DNA of 5,387 nt from NCBI GenBank assembly GCA_017936985.1, contig JAGBEM010000173.1:1-5387 (forward strand). The letters run 5' to 3'. The notes below the pieces were generated by a model. That model made no database searches. It was not told the DNA's origin and saw only the letters and a list, made by a program, of their open reading frames with translations. Position numbers and translations under genes: made by a program. The stretch is from Oscillospiraceae bacterium (GTDB lineage Bacteria > Bacillota_A > Clostridia > Oscillospirales > Oscillospiraceae). Every line of letters begins with the position of its first letter. The first letter of the stretch is position 1. Positions 4,652 to 5,387 of this stretch are shown piece after piece.

Positions 4652-5062
4652 ATGGAAACGAAAGCTAAGCACTTTCGCAAGCGTGACGCGATTTTAAACT
4701 GCGTCAAGGAAACCACGGTACACCCTTCTGCCGATTGGGTCTATGCCCGGTTAAAGCCGGATATCTCCGACCTGTCGCTGGGTACCGTGTACCGCAACCT
4801 CGCATTGTTTAAGGACCAGGGGCTGATCGTCAGCCTGGGTACCGTAAAAGGTGTGGAGCGGTTTGATGGGAATACTGACCCCCATGTTCACTTCATCTGC
4901 AACGGATGCGGCTGCGTGCAGGATCTGATGCAAATGGAATTACCCACAGCGCTTACCCAAGCCGCCGCTGATCTTAGCGGTGCCAATGTGCAAAGCTGCC
5001 AGCTGACTTTTACGGGACTGTGCAGCGAATGTAAAATTCAAAATTTGGAGGAAGCAATATGA
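4652..5062 (+). CDS. perR: Fur-family peroxide-responsive repressor (PerR-like)
   Basis: This is a DNA-binding repressor of 136 residues, slightly shorter than B. subtilis PerR because of a short N-terminus. The winged helix occupies about 5-65, with the recognition helix LGTVYRNL at 43-50. The structural zinc site has Cys83/Cys86 (CNGC) and Cys124/Cys127 (CSEC). All five residues of the PerR regulatory metal site have counterparts: His24 (HPSAD), Asp72 (RFD), His78 and His80 (PHVH), and Asp91 (VQDL). Asp rather than Glu at the last site is the feature tied to peroxide sensing in PerR and argues against Fur. The start has GGAGG six bases upstream of the ATG. The TGA overlaps the next gene's ATG, so it is co-translated with the rubredoxin. 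An operator-like palindrome precedes it. PerR against another Fur subgroup is well supported but not proven. Confidence 0.9.
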   Translation: METKAKHFRKRDAILNCVKETTVHPSADWVYARLKPDISDLSLGTVYRNLALFKDQGLIVSLGTVKGVERFDGNTDPHVHFICNGCGCVQDLMQMELPTALTQAAADLSGANVQSCQLTFTGLCSECKIQNLEEAI

Positions 5063-5175
5063 AAAAGTTTGTATGCAGTGTTTGCGGTTACGTCTACGAG
5101 GGCGAAGAGCTCCCGGAAGATTACGAGTGCCCCCTGTGCGGCGTCGGCCCTGACCAATTTGAAGAAGAAAACTAA
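5059..5175 (+). CDS. Stand-alone 38-residue mini-rubredoxin
   Basis: This small iron protein is probably an electron carrier for the peroxidase encoded next door. The four iron ligands form two knuckles, Cys6-x2-Cys9-Gly-Tyr and Cys24-Pro-x-Cys27-Gly, and the chain ends GPDQFEEEN. Classical rubredoxins are about 52 residues. This one keeps both knuckles but lacks the roughly 15-residue loop between them, so it resembles the rubredoxin domain of rubrerythrins. It shares 20 of its 38 residues with the N-terminus of the following gene. The start is fixed by GGAGG seven bases upstream, and the ATG overlaps the perR stop (ATGA), a classic coupling arrangement. An intact RBS and clean stop argue for a real gene and not a fragment. 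Confidence 0.87.
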   Translation: MKKFVCSVCGYVYEGEELPEDYECPLCGVGPDQFEEEN

Positions 5176-5204
5176 AATATAATCAATTTTTGGAGGAATA
5201 TATT

Positions 5205-5387
5205 ATGAAGAAGTTTGTTTGCCCCGTTTGCGGTTATGTTCACGAAGCAGAAGTCATGCCCGAAGGCTTTGTCTGCCCCATTTGTAAGGTTCCCGGCTCT
5301 AAGTTCAAGGTTCTGGAAGAGGGCAAGCTGGCTGCTGAGCACGAGTTCGGCATCTACGAGAAGACTGTAAAGAACAACCCCGATATC
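5205..5387 (+). CDS. Reverse rubrerythrin / NADH peroxidase-type protein, 5' part
   Basis: The first 61 residues are present and the rest lies past the right edge. A rubredoxin-like domain at the N-terminus (Cys6, Cys9, Cys24, Cys27, then KVPGSKF) is followed by AAEHEFGIYEKTVKNNPDI. That is the linker and first-helix text I associate with reverse rubrerythrins, where the rubredoxin domain precedes the diiron four-helix domain. Such proteins reduce hydrogen peroxide with electrons ultimately from NAD(P)H and are peroxide defences of anaerobes; in Clostridium acetobutylicum they are under PerR control. GGAGG lies eight bases upstream of the ATG, and only 29 bases separate it from the mini-rubredoxin, with no promoter visible, so it is in the perR operon. 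The diiron ligands are outside the window, so the call rests on the N-terminus. Confidence 0.85.
   Translation, partial: MKKFVCPVCGYVHEAEVMPEGFVCPICKVPGSKFKVLEEGKLAAEHEFGIYEKTVKNNPDI

Noticed and set aside
4751..4933. Minus-strand 60-codon frame within perR
   Set aside because: Antisense to a well-supported Fur-family gene, with no independent evidence.
1..5387. CRISPR array, tRNA or rRNA gene, integrase or phage genes
   Set aside because: No regularly spaced direct repeats, no tRNA-like or rRNA-like sequence and no mobile-element protein were seen on either strand.

Overview
The window reads as the replication-origin region of a low-to-mid-GC anaerobic Firmicute, most likely a Clostridia member of the Oscillospiraceae/Ruminococcaceae type. 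The grounds are dnaA next to dnaN with a cluster of TTATCCACA boxes between them, a PerR-type Fur regulator coupled to rubredoxin and reverse-rubrerythrin genes (typical of strict anaerobes), and a DUF3810 membrane protease-like gene. The family-level placement is inference from protein flavour and gene content; no 16S or other marker is present.

Layout, left to right. (1) 1-626, minus strand: the 5' part of dnaN (sliding clamp), running off the left edge. (2) 627-868: oriC, with four perfect DnaA boxes, two near-consensus boxes, a DnaA-trio-like triplet array at 684-701 and a 92% A+T unwinding segment at 646-681 next to dnaN. (3) 869-2182, minus: complete dnaA. (4) 2183-2354: the dnaA leader and promoters plus a strong intrinsic terminator for the upstream operon. 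(5) 2355-4218, minus: a two-gene operon of a DUF3810 membrane metallopeptidase-like protein and rsmG (16S rRNA m7G527 methyltransferase), separated by one base. (6) 4219-4651: a divergent intergenic region of about 430 bp holding a promoter for each side and, between them, a roughly 200-bp nested inverted-repeat element without a credible gene. (7) 4652-5387, plus: perR, a 38-residue mini-rubredoxin gene overlapping it by 4 bases, and the start of a reverse rubrerythrin that runs off the right edge.

How the genes work together: dnaA, oriC and dnaN form the replication-initiation module. The plus-strand operon is a self-contained peroxide-defence unit: a metal-dependent peroxide-sensing repressor, with a palindromic operator at its own transcription start, followed by a small electron carrier and a diiron peroxidase. 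rsmG is usually found near oriC, but here it lies directly upstream of dnaA and points the same way, not divergently. As a result rsmG, the DUF3810 gene and dnaA are all read toward the origin. Most of the window is well-understood core biology. The less ordinary items are the DnaA-trio/DUE architecture, the rsmG-dnaA arrangement, the nested palindromic element with covarying stems, and the stand-alone mini-rubredoxin.
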